Shown here: piece by piece, positions 11,519-24,060 of the stretch
Layout: the number at the start of each line of letters is the position of its first letter
Numbering within the stretch: position 1 is the stretch's first letter
Source: Quercus robur
Taxonomy: Eukaryota; Streptophyta; Magnoliopsida; Fagales; Fagaceae
Length of the DNA: 64,000 nt
Assembly: GCF_932294415.1 (NCBI RefSeq)
Contig: NC_065535.1
Coordinates: forward strand, 92,830,862 to 92,894,861
Direction: 5' to 3'
Position numbers and translations under genes: made by a program
Notes under the pieces: model-generated
Databases searched by the model: none
What the model was told of the DNA's origin: nothing
Seen by the model: the letters and a program-made list of their open reading frames with translations, nothing else

Positions 11519-12122
11519 GTTGGGGATATTACACAAAATAATAATGGAAGAACAAGATTAACATAAAAGAGAAACAGAAAATAGATAACTTGGAGGCACT
11601 TTATCGTTTTCCTTAAACAATATTTGCCCCTCACACTTTTGTTGCTAAAGGGTTATCGCAAATTTGTCCCCAAAATACGACCAAGATGTTGGGTTCTACA
11701 TATAGCAATTCTGGAGAATGACCACAGGATTTCTTGTGTTTCTTGTGTTATTTTTCAAGTGAACATAAGTCTCTATTTAGACTCATAGGGTTATGTTTCA
11801 TGAAAATGCACGTATGGAGAGTTAGTTATTTTTCAAGTGAACACAAGCCTTTATTCATGAAAAGACACGTATGGAGAGTAAGTTTTTTTTTTTTTTTTTT
11901 TTTTTTTTATAAAATGGTTAACAAAGATTGAAACCTCTTCAACCTTTCTAAACAGTCACCGGAAAATTCTGTAGAAAATTCTAGAAAATTTCAGAAAATT
12001 CAGATTTTCGAATTTTCACTTAGAAAATTCCAGAACTTGAATTTTCACTTAATGAAACCATATTCTCCAAACTCAAACATCATTATTACAACATATCTTT
12101 GTATATACCTATATATACAACA
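11519..12122 (-). repeat. Left (3') LTR of the Copia element
   Basis: 604 bases bounded by TGTTG and CAACA. Includes a poly(T) tract (about 11884-11908). Confidence 0.85.
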
Positions 12123-14821
12123 ATCCCCAACTAGGTTGTAATAATATATGTCTCACTTGATTGATATGCTATCATGCATAATGGAAGGTGTCTTTCAACT
12201 TAAACCTCCCTTTAGTGTAATTGTTCAAGAAATCAATAGAGTTAATGGTGGCTTGGTGCTTAAACCAAAACTCTTATATGTTAAAATCGGAAACAACACA
12301 TACATGAGAACATCCACAATACATTTAGAAATCCAAGTTGTTAGCACTATTATGGCCTTATGCTCTACCTAGTTTAGTGAACGTGTATAAGAGAAAACCC
12401 TTTTACTCTTGCTAGAAGCGGCACCACTCCTATGTTCACAAAGGTGAAGTTCCTTCTTATGTCCCTGTTACACAGACATTTATGATTTATGAACTTCATT
12501 AAGAGTTTAAAACTCATCCTTAATTTCATCGTAACAGTCTGCACTAATCCATCCTAAATGAGACACAAATTTAGTGCTCTTACTAACCACGTATCAATAG
12601 CTTATTGTTACCCTTTAAACCTCTTAGATATAATCAGTTCGAGGTTGGGTTCTCACTATTGGTGATTCTCTTAAAAGAAGGGTTTTAGTCTCATTCCAAT
12701 GGATGTTATCCTTACCAAGTCTCGAGACACACTTCAGTAAAGGACCTATTTTATATATAGAATTACGTAGGCGATGGACTAGTCCAACCACACTTGACCT
12801 GTCTTACGTATTCTTGTCCTAAACTTTTAAGTCTAAGTTCACATTGTACACAACTCATGTATACCATATGCATTGTGGTTTCACAATTATAGTACAAGGA
12901 ATGGCTCACTATGGTCGTGGCCACGACACTTTATCAAAACCTTAGCCATTTTCTTTCCTTGCCTGTTACCATTATAATCAATGCTCTCAATTTAATTCTA
13001 TAGTAGAGTAAGAAATACATCTTATTTCTTTAATGCTTACACACAGCACCCCCACATGCAATGATTATCTAACTAGACATAGATATTATCACTCACATCA
13101 ATAATAGAATTAATCTTGAATATTCTATATAATAGATATTCTGGTTTAGTTCCATATATGATGCGCAACATGTACTTAATTCACTAGCAAACTCGAGTTG
13201 TGCATCTGCCCTTTCAGTAATTTCTTTATTTATTATTGGAATCAGAGTGTCTTTGCCTCTTTAAAGATATCAAAATCTAAAAAGCAAGTTCTCAACACTA
13301 ATCTCAACACAATGAGATTACTCAAATCTCAACAAAATGAGATATCATAAATCTCAAAATGAGATTAATATAGTGCACATCTCCACTATATTTCTATACT
13401 TGATTTACATTCATAAAAGACTTTCATTTAATTAATTAAGGAAGTACAAACCCACAGGTCTTTTAAGAAAACTTTCTTACCATGATCATTTTTTTAAGAA
13501 AGTCACTTCACATCTATATGATGCATACTCAAATTATATGTGGAGACCCAATCCAATATTTCATTATTGATCCTTGAATGTTCAATTAATGAACTCATTT
13601 GTACTCTCTTTATTTCACAAAGAGGTACTTTCAAAATAGGATCACAAAATGTGCTTGTTTAAACTCAAGACATCTACCACACATGGTAGAATTTAATCAC
13701 AACGAATTTAACATCCCTCGATGTTAATTCTCAATACCTTTATCAAGCACATCTTTGATGCACATTAGCATTCTTATGAGTCCATGACTCATTTAAGGGT
13801 TATACCCCCACACTTTCTTGGATATCATAATTCCACAATTTGAGTTTCTAAACCTCACAATTTGGGTTCTCAACCATTCCAAAATTCACATATATACACA
13901 CACACTATAATTACATATATCAAAATGGAATCATAGAATATAGTGAATTTCTTTAAAATTATATGAATGGTTTTAAAGATATCAAACTAATAACACAAAT
14001 AGTTACTAGTGTATAGATATCAAAAATGTATCTTTTTCCCTTTGTTTCAAACCTTTTACTATTAACCTTAGACCAAAAGATTTTATATCTTATTCTAATA
14101 CCCACTCACAACCAATTGGTTTTAAAACTAGAGGTAGATCCATTAAGACCCAATTATTATTAAATAATATCGAGTCTATCTCATCATTAATAGCTTTTAC
14201 AATAGAAAGCTACATCTTTTTAGAAGTACAAAACTTTCTCAAACTTTAGGATCACTTCCATCAAAGAATACCATGGGTATTTAATTAGAACTACACTTTT
14301 ATTACCTTTAACAAAGTAAACAAGAGCTTCACATAAAATAAAATTTGGATTAAAATTCCTTTTATTTCTTACACTTTGACTCTACCTTTGTTCACTTGGT
14401 GAACCATGTTTAAATTTTTAATACCACTTAATGTGAGATTTAACATTGGAGTAATTTACTCATGTTTAAGTAGGTATCGGGATATCCTTGAAACCATCTT
14501 TGAATTTAAACTCAATAAATTCAATATCCTTTGATTTCGCTCTTATATTAGACATTAAGTCTAATAAACTACATACCCTCGAATTTACTTAAAACCTAGA
14601 TATACGCTTTATATAGCTCTTCGACTAATTAGTTCTCTTTGGTCTATCATTTTATAAGAGGTTAAACACTCCCATAATTTAAAATGATAAGCATTTGGTC
14701 ACTTTCTCATTTCATAACACATATGAAATACCTTTGAGATGAAACTCTATTATGTACATAGCATATACTAAGCAAAACTTAGCTGATTGCACTCAAGTTT
14801 ATGACAATCACCATATCAGAT

Positions 14822-14900
14822 AGAGTTCTTTCTTTTGACCAAACCATTCTATTAGGGTGTATAAGGGACTGCATTTTGGTGTATTATGACATGTTCCTCA
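14822..14900 (-). pseudogene. Copia integrase remnant
   Basis: Minus-strand translation gives HQNAVPYTP, two stop codons, then NGLVKRKN. This matches the conserved integrase region around the catalytic Glu in Copia polyproteins, with the two Gln codons now stops (CAA or CAG to TAA and TAG). The surrounding 5 kb (12123-17297) is too decayed for gag, RT or RNase H to be read with confidence. Confidence 0.7.
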
Positions 14901-15516
14901 CAAAGAAGAATAGACACTTAGAAATATTCACCATTTTCAGTTAATACACCATTCAATTCAAATCATCATGCTTATATAAATTATATCATTTTTTTACATA
15001 AATTTCAAGAATTTGAAATTTAAATTTAAAAATCTCAATCTAGCATGCCACAAATAATATAAGCACAACCAAAACATATTGATAAATAATACTAAGTTTG
15101 AACATATCATTAGTAGCATATCCATTGCCTACTAGTGTCCCATACTTGAACACGACCATTCTTAAATAACAAATTGGCTTCTCTTGATATCAGGTATGTG
15201 AAAAACATAGCATTGGCCAAAAGAACTTCTTGCCAAAACTCAATTTCACTTCAACAATGCACTTTTCATAAACTTTTGCCTTATTGTGGATATCCACAAA
15301 CACCTTTAGTTATATGGAGGACTCCTCATAAGTCTTGAATTGTGCCTTGTAGTTGCACACATGCAACATTGCACCCCAATCAAACCACTAATCGGAAGGA
15401 TTTATAACTACAACCATATGAAATATAATGATCTTTATTACATGCATCACTTACCATAGCAATAATGTCCTTAATGACAATTGCTTTGATAGTTTTTAGA
15501 CCCCTTAAAACACAAT

Positions 15517-16287
15517 TGATTTAACCTATGTAATTAGCCAAGTTGTTACTTAGTCCAATTTAACAAATCTAGGTTATCACAATTACAAAGATCATATCAT
15601 GCAAAGCAACGGAAAGATAAATAACACAAGATATGATCACCCAAGAAACCAAACCGATAAAAACCTGGGGAGGATTTGACCTAACTATCCTCAAGGTAAA
15701 CTTGAATTCACTATCTTGAAAGAATCGAAGTTCATACAATAAGACTTACAAGCTCCCACGCTCAACTTCTTATTGCTACCAACCAGTAGAACTTACTGAC
15801 ACGACCACGTGCAAGCTCCGAATCCACGGACTCCTTCTTTCTTGGATTCACCACCAAATACAAGCACACCCGCTTGTGTTTTCTTTAAGCTTTAATGGCA
15901 GCAACCGAGTTGATCATCAAGGTGTAGATAATATCTCCTCCTTGAAAACTCTAAGTTTGTGTAAAGGAAAGCTCCTCTAGATCTCACAAGAGATTTACAC
16001 AAACCGCAATATGAGCAACACTAAAACGTAGCTAGGATTTGCCTTTTATACTTAGGACAAATTAGAAAACCCTAAAACGTTTTAAACAATTAGGACTGAG
16101 TTGGAAATCTGCAAAAAAAACATTCTGCCCGAGCTTCGATCGATCAAGCCTAAGCTTCGATCGATCGAGCCAGGCCGAAATGCATTAATCTTTTCTGCAT
16201 TAGCTCGATTCCAACTTTACATTAAATACACAACTTTGAGCAAGACTAAAACACTTCTAAACACATTGTTTTGATCATGGTTTGCCA
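15517..16287 (-). mobile_element. Solo LTR nested in the Copia element
   Basis: TGATTTAACC...GGTTTGCCA (771 bases) is flanked by ACAAT on both sides (15512-15516 and 16288-16292). On the minus strand a TATA box (AGTATAAAAGGC) lies near 16045-16056, giving orientation. Near 16131-16172 there are two copies of a CTTCGATCGATC palindromic motif. No internal region remains, which fits LTR-LTR recombination. Confidence 0.8.
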
Positions 16288-17456
16288 ACAATACATATTA
16301 GAGTTCTAAATACATAAATACTAAGTCTTTAGAACCTAACATGCTTCATTGGCATTTCCATCTTTATCCTTCTTATTTTTTAAGAATTTATATACTCAAA
16401 GGTAATGGTCTTTCTTTCCATAAAGGAAACATGACATATTCTTCTTGTCATAAGAAGCACTATTCAACCTATGAAATTAATATAAATTCTCAAAGGAATG
16501 ATAAGTCAAATATATATACATATAAATGACTTAAAACCCATCATGCCTTTTAAAATCAATCAAGATGTCATGAAAACCATCAAGGTGGGTGGGTGTCCGT
16601 AGTGTTTTTTATTCACATGGTTACTAATGAAAACAGTAGCATCAACAATTCTATTAAAACATCAATTAATGTTTATACTCCACGTCTATTCAACACAAGA
16701 AAAAGACTGAACTTGTTGATAGCAATTTCAGTTAGAAATCATAGAAAACATGACAACCCATATACCAAAGTTCTAACTTTCTTGTGATAACAAGAAGCCC
16801 ATAAATAAATAAATAAACCTCCTAGAATTACTTAGTTTCAATACTAAGATTCCAAACAATGCAAAGAAATAGTTATTTCACAGATATCATTTCATAAATG
16901 CTTCTATGTCAGAATTCTCAAGTTGTACATAAATCCGCAACACATGCAAAGATTCTAACAAAGAAACTCATCAATCAATTTGAAATTCAAATTGCCTATA
17001 AACAAGAAATTCATACCTTCAATGTTCAAATTATGAACATTTAATGCATTCATAATGTGAAAGAATCATCTCCTTGTCTTGCCAACAAAGAAACTTGTTT
17101 CTTTAAGCCTTGTTCCATTGAATCTTTTATATAATCGATTCATCATTTGAAGAACTCTTCAAATCCAAACCAATTGCTCTTTCTACTGTGTAAAATTGGT
17201 TCCATTAAAGCGATCCAATTTCACCAAACTATAGTTCAACATTTCAAAGTTGTACCATCATTTACTCCTTATCTTGTAGTCAAATATTGTCTAAGATTGT
17301 TGGGGATATTACACAAAGTAATAATAGAAGAGCAAGATTAACATAAAAGACAAACAGAAAATAGATAACTTGGAGGCACTATATCGTTTTCCTTAAACAA
17401 TATTTGTCCCCCACACTTTTGTTGCTAAAGGGTTATCACAAATTTGTCCCCAGGAT

Positions 17457-18433
17457 TAGGACTGAGCAAGGGACCCGACCCACCCGAAAACCCGACCGAC
17501 CCGACCCGAACCGAGAGGTTTTGGGCGGGTCTGAAAATTTTCGGATCGGGTTTCGGGTCTAAATTTCGGGTTATTTTCGGTTTCGGGTCGGCGTCGGGTC
17601 TCTTATATATGCAAATTCTGAACCCGATTTAAAAAAAAAAAAAAAAAAAAACTCTACTCTACGTTGGTTTCTCTCCGCCTCTGCCTCCCTTAGCTACTCT
17701 CCCAGTTCTATAGACTTCTGAATCTGTTTGAAGTTCTCATATATCTTATGATGAAGAAGAAGAAGAAAAAGAATCGAGCCATGATCATCGAACCAAACGA
17801 AGCAAACACGCAACCATCTTAGAAGAAGAAGATCGGATCAGTGCCTTACCTGACTCGATCCTCCTCAGCATCCTTTGCTTCTTGCCCATTAACGACGCTA
17901 TCAAAACAGGCGTTTTATCCAAAAGATGGGCCTCTCTTTGGACCTCCGTTCCCTCTCTCAGTTTCGACTCTGATTGCTTCGTATACTTAGAAGATTTCAC
18001 CAGTGCCGTCGATGATACTCTGCTCCTACACAGGACCTTCGTGTTGGATGTGAGAGAATGGGGCGGAGTGGAGCAGATGCGGCTGCAAGGTGAGAGATGT
18101 GCTTTCTTTAGGGTTTTGTATGTGGGTTTTTTTTTTTTTTTTTTTGGGTTTTAGGTTTTTTCCCAGACGAATGGGGCCAAGGCCCAAACCTTAACAAATG
18201 GAGTCTGGCCCTTAGAGAGATCAGACATCAATAGTGGACTCAGCAGTAGCAATCCCATTTGGGTGATCCCATGCCAGTCCAACCCGAGGCCCGACCCGAG
18301 ACCCGAAAACCGACCCAATTATAGACCCGATTTTTCGGGTCGGATCGGGTTTCAGACAACCAAACCCGATGTTTATCGGGTCGGGTTTCGGATCACAATA
18401 AAACCGAACCGACCCGACCCAATATCAGTCCTA
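17457..18433. mobile_element. Non-autonomous hAT element carrying an F-box fragment
   Basis: The ends are TAGGACTGAGCAAGGG and, reverse-complemented, TAGGACTGATATTGGG. The 8-bp target duplication CCCAGGAT is exact (17449-17456 and 18434-18441). The ends are packed with GACCCGACCC / GGGTCGGG motifs, which look like subterminal transposase-binding repeats. The partner LTR (11519-12122) shows the uninterrupted target. Total length is 977 bp and no transposase is encoded. Confidence 0.9.
17822..18045 (+). pseudogene. Captured F-box (F-box/FBD/LRR type) gene fragment
   Basis: An open frame encodes DRISALPDSILLSILCFLPI and continues through SKRWASLWTSVPSL, the classical N-terminal F-box of the plant F-box/RNI/FBD family, where it would bind SKP1 in an SCF ubiquitin ligase. 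Upstream ATGs (for example 17750 and 17781) are out of frame, so the start is broken or absent. Homology fades after LLLHRT, before any leucine-rich repeat or FBD domain. It lies wholly inside the hAT element, so it is a transduplicated fragment rather than a resident gene. Confidence 0.8.
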
Positions 18434-18854
18434 CCCAGGATACAAACAAGATATTGAGTTCTACAGATAGCAATTTTGGAGAATGACCATAGAATTTCTT
18501 ATGTTTCTTGTGTTACTTTTCAAGTGAACATAAGCCTCTATTTATACCCATAGGGTTATGTTTCATGAAAAAACACGTATAGAGAGTTAGTTATTTTTCC
18601 AGTGAACATAAGCCTCTATTTATGAAAAAGCACGTATGGAGAGTTAGTTTTTTATTTTTTATTTTTCATAAACTGGTTAACAAAGATTGAAACCTCTTCA
18701 ACTTTTCTGAACAGTCACCAGAAAATTTTGAAAAAAATTCTAGAAAATTCAGATTTTCGAATTTTCACTTTATGAAACCATATTTTCCAAACTCAAACAT
18801 CATTATTACAATCTATCCTTGTATTTACCTATATATAGTATATACAACATTTAG

Positions 18855-19169
18855 GTAGATTCCATTGAGTGGCGAGTGTGTTTAGTCTTATATCCTTGGT
18901 GATTTCTTTTGGGTGGGGATTATTTTGCATCACTTTGGATTTTCCATAGGTGGTGAACTTATTATACTTTTGAGTGAGTCCCATTTCTTGTTTTCTTCAA
19001 TTAGGAATTTTTCCCAATATCATTTGGTCGAGTCCAAAACTATAAAAGTTAATGGCATAAGTCCATATTTTAGATTAGTATGTTATGCCTAGAACGATGA
19101 AGATTCACATCAACACAAGGATATAAGTGGAACATGATCATCTCAAATTCACTTTATATGGAGAATGTC
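18855..19169. other. Non-coding interval
   Basis: No gene or repeat end was recognised between the Copia target duplication and the hAT target duplication at 19170. Confidence 0.4.
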
Positions 19170-19177
19170 CTTCTAAT

Positions 19178-22100
19178 CAGGGACGGACCCAGGTACAAGG
19201 CTAAGGGGGCCCGGGCCCCCCTTGGGCCCAAAAAAAAAAAATTTAGCAAGTAAATTTTTTCCAAAAAAAAAATAAAAAGGGGCTTGGGCCCCCCTGAAAT
19301 TTTTGCTCCGGCCCCCCTTCCCCTAGCCCATCATCCAGCCAGCTCAGAGCAGAGCCCATAACCCATGTCAATCCACAACAACAACAAAAAAAAAAAAAAA
19401 AAAAAAAAAAAGGAAAAAATCTCAGCCCTCAGCAGTCCAAAACCAAACGAAGAAAGCAAAAACCAAAGTAAAAAAAAAAAAAAAAAAAAAAAAAGGAAAG
19501 TGAGAGACCGAGAGGCGAGAGCTACGAGCGAGACGGAGAGAGACAAAGAGCGAGACGAAAGCGAGAGAGTGCGAAGTGTGAACCCAGCTTCGAGCGAAAC
19601 CCACGCCGCCACGCGAGACGAGATCCACTTGCCGCCGCTGCCGCCGGTTGCCGTTTCTCGATCTGCCCAGCCCAGCTTCGAGCCTTCACAAAATCATAGG
19701 TATTTACTCTTTAACTCTTATCTTTTCCTTCAAATTTCAAAACCTTGTGAATCTGTGATCTGAGATTCTGAGAATCAAAGAAACTGTGCTTGTGGTGTTT
19801 GAGTGTTTCTTGTTTGTGTTTTTACTGATGAACTGAAGTTACTGAACTGATTTGGTGATTTGGTGCTTGTGCTGCGGCTGAACTGAACTGAACTGTTTGT
19901 GTTTTTTTTTTTTTTTTTTTTTTTTTGGGTTTTTGGCTTTGTGACTCTGTGTTTGTGGCTCTTGCATTATATAGATAAAAGAGATAGATAGAGAGAGTAG
20001 AGATTGTAGTGACAGTCAGATGGTTTTTTCTTTGTTGACCGGTAGTTGGACATTAGTTGGACATAATAATAGGGAATAGGGAAAAGTGGAGTTGTTGTTG
20101 GGCAAAGACAAGTGACAGGGGAGAAAAAAAAAAACAAAAAAAAGGTAAAGTCAAGAAAAGTTTTTGTTAGTAGTGCTTGACTGTCTGTAGTGGGATTCAT
20201 TGGATATTTGGGTTAGTGGGTCAGAATTAGGAAGATGAAGACAAGAGACAACACAAAGATACACAAAACATAAAAGATATAAATAAAGGAAGAGACAACA
20301 CAGAGACATAAATAAAGGCAGTTTAAACACAAAGACATTAAAGGCAGACCAAAGACAAAAAGAAAAAAAATAAATCATATAATATAAGAAATTATCACAC
20401 AAATTTTAAAAAATAACGGTAATTCTTATATAATTTTTATTTTATTTGTAGATCATGAAAAAATCAACTACAATGCTTGATTTTTTCAAAAGAAAATGTC
20501 CAACTTCAAATTCTTCCGAAGTCAACGTGGAATTGCCAACAACTAATGTTGCTATTCCAATTCCGGAAAATGCGGATGTTCCAATTCCGGAAAATGCGTA
20601 TGTTCCAATCTCTCAAACACAATTTCAAAGAATTGACCTTGATTCTTTGGATTATGATCCCGGAACACGCAAACAAATATGGGAATATCATGTTAATCAA
20701 CGTGATGAAATTCGACGGGCTTACATTAAAAAAGGTCCGCACCAACCTCCTCTAGAGACATTTAAAAAAAGTGAAAAGCACAATCGTAGCTTTCAAGCTT
20801 CTTGGTATAGAAATAATTCAAAATGGCTTGAATATTCTCCTACAATAGATGCAGCTTATTGTCTACCCTGCTTTGTCTTTCATAATCCAAATGTGGTTGT
20901 GGGACAAAATACATTTATTGTTGGTGGATTTAGAAATTGGAAAAAGGTTGGGGGCAAAGATTGTTCTTTTCAAGTTCATATAGGAAAAAATCCTAACTCA
21001 GCTCATAGAGTTGCTGAGCAAATGTGTAAGGATTTAATGAACCAATCACAGCACTTGCAAAGGGTAGTTGATCATTTCACTACTGAACAAATTGCAAATA
21101 ATCGGTTGCAATTGAAGGCCACAATTTTTATTGTGCGATATCTTGCCTTTCAAGCTATAGCTTTTAGGGGTCGAGATGAAAGTTTTAGTTCATTAAATCG
21201 TGGGAACTTTCATGAATCATTGGGTATTGTGACTTTTTGGAATGAGAAGGTTGCTGAAATAATAGAAAAAGCTCCAAAAAATGCAACCTACACATCACCT
21301 AGGATTCAAAAGGAAATTCTACATGTTTTCTCAGCCAAAGTGAAGAAGGCCATTCGAGAAGAAATTGGTGATGCAAAGTTTTGCATAATGGTTGATGAAG
21401 CTCGTGATGAGTCCATGAAAGAGCAAATGGCTGTGGTGTTTAGATATGTTGATGCAGAAGGCTTTGTGAAAGAACGCTTTTTTGGGCTTATTCATGTTGT
21501 TGACACTACAGTTTTGACTCTAAAGAAAGGGATATATTCTTTGTTATCTCAATATTGCTTAGATATACAAAATATTCGAGGGCAAGGATATGATGGAGCA
21601 AGCAATATGCGAGGTATATGGAATGGATTACAAGCTTTGATTTTGAATGATTGCCCATATGCTTACTATATCCATTGTTTTGCACATCGCTTACAATTGG
21701 CATTAGTAAAAGCATCAAAACAAGTTGTTCCCATTAGTCATTTTTTTCTTACATTGCTTTTTCTGATCAAAATTGTTAGTGCTTCATGCAAGCGCAATGA
21801 GCAATTGAAAGTTGTTAATGCTAATGAAATAGCACGTTTGATTGATCTTGAAGAGCTTGAGACTGGAAATGGACTTAATCAAATTGGCACTTTACAACGA
21901 CCTGGAGAAACACGTTGGAGTTCACATTTTAGATCAGTTTCTAGCTTATTAAGGATGTTTAGTTCAACTGTTGAAGTTTTACAAAATATAATTGATGGTG
22001 CAATTGATGGAGAAAATCGGACAGAAGAAGAGTCAGCTTATGAAGGTTTAACTTCATTTGAATTTGTTTTCATCTTGCATCTTGAGAAGGAAACTATGGA

Positions 22101-23118
22101 GATCACTGATAAACTTTGTCAAGCTTTGCAAAGCCAATCTCAAGACATTTTAAATGCCATGCATTTAGTTTCATCTACTAAAGCACTTATCCAAAAATTT
22201 AGAGATGATGGATGGGATGGCTTACTCACCACTGTGATATCATTTTGTGAGAAGCATCGCATTGATGTCCTGGATATGAATGCTCGTTATGTTGCGAGGC
22301 GAGGTCGAGCTCGTAATCAACCAGATAACGTTACAAATGAGCATCATTATCGAGTAAATATTTTTTATGCTTCAATAGATTCTCAACTACAGGAACTAAA
22401 TTATCGGTTTAATGAAGATGCAATGGAGTTGCTTAGGCTTAGCTCAGCTTTAGAACCTCGAAAGGCATTAAAATCTTTCAGAATTAGTGATCTTTGTTTG
22501 TTGGTAAAGAATTTCTATCCACAAGATTTCACAGATTATGACAAACAAGTGTTAGAGAAGGAGCTTTATCATTTTGAGCATAATGTAGTCCAAGATCCAG
22601 AGTTCAAAAAATTGAAAAGTTTATCTGAGTTGTCTCAATGGTTAGTGAGAACTGGAAATTCAGAACACTACAAACTTGTTTATAGAATGGTGATACTTGT
22701 GCTTACTCTTCTAGTTTCTACTGCTACTATAGAGCGAGCATTTTCAGTTATGAAACTTGTCAAAACTGAACTTCGAAACAAAATGGAAGATGACTTTTTG
22801 AATGACTCTTTGATGTTATACATTGAAAAGGATATAGCTTCGACATTTAGTTTGGATTCAACAGTAGATGATTTTGAAGATTTGAAAGAGCGTTGAGTTC
22901 CCTTTTCATAGATGATTGTATAAAGAAACAATAGTGTTTCACATCTTTTGTTTTTGTTAGTAGATTGTATCTTAATATATTAAGAAACAATGATTTTTGG
23001 GTATTTGTCTTGGTTGATAGTTTATTAATACTATATGGATGCATATTTGAAAAAAAAAAAAATTTTGCTTATCTCTGGCCCCCCCCCCCCCCCGCTTAAA
23101 ATCCTGCGTTCGTCCCTG
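19178..23118 (+). mobile_element. Complete hAT transposon with intact transposase
   Basis: Terminal inverted repeats are CAGGGACGGACCCAGG at the left (19178-19193) and, reverse-complemented, CAGGGACGAACGCAGG at the right. The target duplication CTTCTAAT is perfect (19170-19177 and 23119-23126). Length is 3,941 bp. Close to both ends are G/C homopolymer blocks (GGGGGCCCGGGCCCCCC left, a run of about 17 C right). A single large frame (20455-22896) is uninterrupted. A 5'-UTR intron is likely, donor at 19700 and acceptor ending 20451. Perfect TSD, near-perfect TIRs and an open frame suggest recent insertion and possible activity. Confidence 0.93.
20455..22896 (+). CDS. hAT transposase, TTF zinc-finger / DUF4371 type (ZMYM1-like)
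   Basis: An intact 813-residue protein, predicted to bind the element's ends and catalyse cut-and-paste transposition in the nucleus. After a low-complexity N-terminus containing a short VPIPENA repeat (about 35-50) comes a TTF-type zinc finger (about 100-150, CLPCFVF with Cys136 and Cys139). A DUF4371-type RNase-H-like core follows (about 190-420). Candidate catalytic aspartates are in IMVDEARDE (about 313) and GQGYDGASN (about 380). The C-terminal hAT dimerisation domain (about 745-795) has the ATIERAFSVMKLVK motif. Family members are about 750-850 residues, so it is full length. The start is the first ATG after the presumed 5'-UTR intron acceptor. In databases such genes are often called zinc finger MYM-type protein 1-like. 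Confidence 0.92.
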   Translation: MKKSTTMLDFFKRKCPTSNSSEVNVELPTTNVAIPIPENADVPIPENAYVPISQTQFQRIDLDSLDYDPGTRKQIWEYHVNQRDEIRRAYIKKGPHQPPLETFKKSEKHNRSFQASWYRNNSKWLEYSPTIDAAYCLPCFVFHNPNVVVGQNTFIVGGFRNWKKVGGKDCSFQVHIGKNPNSAHRVAEQMCKDLMNQSQHLQRVVDHFTTEQIANNRLQLKATIFIVRYLAFQAIAFRGRDESFSSLNRGNFHESLGIVTFWNEKVAEIIEKAPKNATYTSPRIQKEILHVFSAKVKKAIREEIGDAKFCIMVDEARDESMKEQMAVVFRYVDAEGFVKERFFGLIHVVDTTVLTLKKGIYSLLSQYCLDIQNIRGQGYDGASNMRGIWNGLQALILNDCPYAYYIHCFAHRLQLALVKASKQVVPISHFFLTLLFLIKIVSASCKRNEQLKVVNANEIARLIDLEELETGNGLNQIGTLQRPGETRWSSHFRSVSSLLRMFSSTVEVLQNIIDGAIDGENRTEEESAYEGLTSFEFVFILHLEKETMEITDKLCQALQSQSQDILNAMHLVSSTKALIQKFRDDGWDGLLTTVISFCEKHRIDVLDMNARYVARRGRARNQPDNVTNEHHYRVNIFYASIDSQLQELNYRFNEDAMELLRLSSALEPRKALKSFRISDLCLLVKNFYPQDFTDYDKQVLEKELYHFEHNVVQDPEFKKLKSLSELSQWLVRTGNSEHYKLVYRMVILVLTLLVSTATIERAFSVMKLVKTELRNKMEDDFLNDSLMLYIEKDIASTFSLDSTVDDFEDLKER

Positions 23119-24034
23119 CTTCTAATGGTTACTTAATGTTTTGTTTCTTAGATTTGATAGCGTATAAAACGTCATATCATTTAAAATTTTAAATAACGTT
23201 GTTGTGGATACACTTTTAAATTTAGTTTTTCTATGGGCATATCAAAATGTCACAACAAGCTAAGTTGTTGACTCTTCATACGTCAAAATAAAAATAAATA
23301 AAATAGTCAAGGATGAAACCATTTACAAGCTGAGGGGGGCTGTCCCCCCACCCCCTCCCCCCAAATTTTTTAAAATATTAAATAGTAGGTATATATTTAT
23401 GATTTTAGAAAATAAGACCAAGAAAAATTATATTTACCCTCCTCAAGAAAATTATATTTGCCCCTTTCGATTTCTAATTCTAGTTCTGTCCCTAAAAATA
23501 GTATACATGTCTCTATCACAACTGAAGACAATTGTGTTGTGAAAATATTATAACATTTTGTTGTGGCTTTTGGAATTTTTTTTTTTTTTTTTTTGAGAAG
23601 ACCCATATTTAATTTAAACCATCAAAAATAAATTTATTTCAAATATATATGAAATGAATGAACAGAAAACGGAAGAAGGGACAAGGGCACGCTTGGGATT
23701 CACAAGGAAGATGACAATAAGGACAAAAACGGTTCTTTCAAACAAGATAAAAATGATTAGAAGTCAACAAAAACGAGTTTTTGCCGAAATTAAACAAAAT
23801 GAAAACAATAGAGTTGGCAGGGTGGAAAAGGACAAACAAAAAATTATCTACAACTTCAGGTGGTGCAAACGTAGTACACCTGCAAACGTAGTACACGTAC
23901 GTGTTTATCTTTATCAAAAAAAAGACGAAGTCCACTTGAAAAATAAACAGCCAAGGAGTGAATGACATCTGTACTTCCGATAGAAGATAACTGTTTATGC
24001 CAGAGTGTATCACAACAAACTTCATAACTTTTAC

Positions 24035-24060
24035 CACAATTTATCACGTGATAAGTTGTG
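24035..24060. repeat. 26-base near-perfect palindrome containing CACGTG
   Basis: The core TTATCACGTGATAA (24041-24054) is a perfect 14-base palindrome. It extends outward as CACAA...TTGTG with one mismatched pair. It contains a G-box hexamer, but no adjacent gene makes this a promoter call. Confidence 0.5.

Larger units (their letters stand above)
11519..18849 (-). mobile_element. Decayed Copia LTR retrotransposon with nested insertions
   Basis: The LTRs begin TGTTGGGGATATT and end CAACA: 11519-12122 and 17298-18849, the latter enlarged by a nested element. Target duplication TTTAG flanks the whole (11514-11518 and 18850-18854). On the minus strand AGTTGGGGAT precedes the 3' LTR at 12123-12132, a plausible polypurine tract, so the element reads right to left. 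The interior is riddled with stops and also holds a solo LTR at 15517-16287. A typical Copia integrase end motif survives at about 14822-14900. The LTRs are visibly diverged, so the insertion is older than the gypsy element further right. Confidence 0.85.
17298..18849 (-). repeat. Right (5') LTR of the Copia element, interrupted
   Basis: Without the nested hAT element (17457-18433 plus one 8-bp TSD) it is about 567 bases, against 604 for its partner. Confidence 0.8.

Noticed and set aside
19365..19763. 132-codon plus-strand frame in the hAT 5' region
   Set aside because: Mostly poly-Lys from A tracts and purine-rich leader. It does not join the transposase ATG in frame across the likely 5'-UTR intron.
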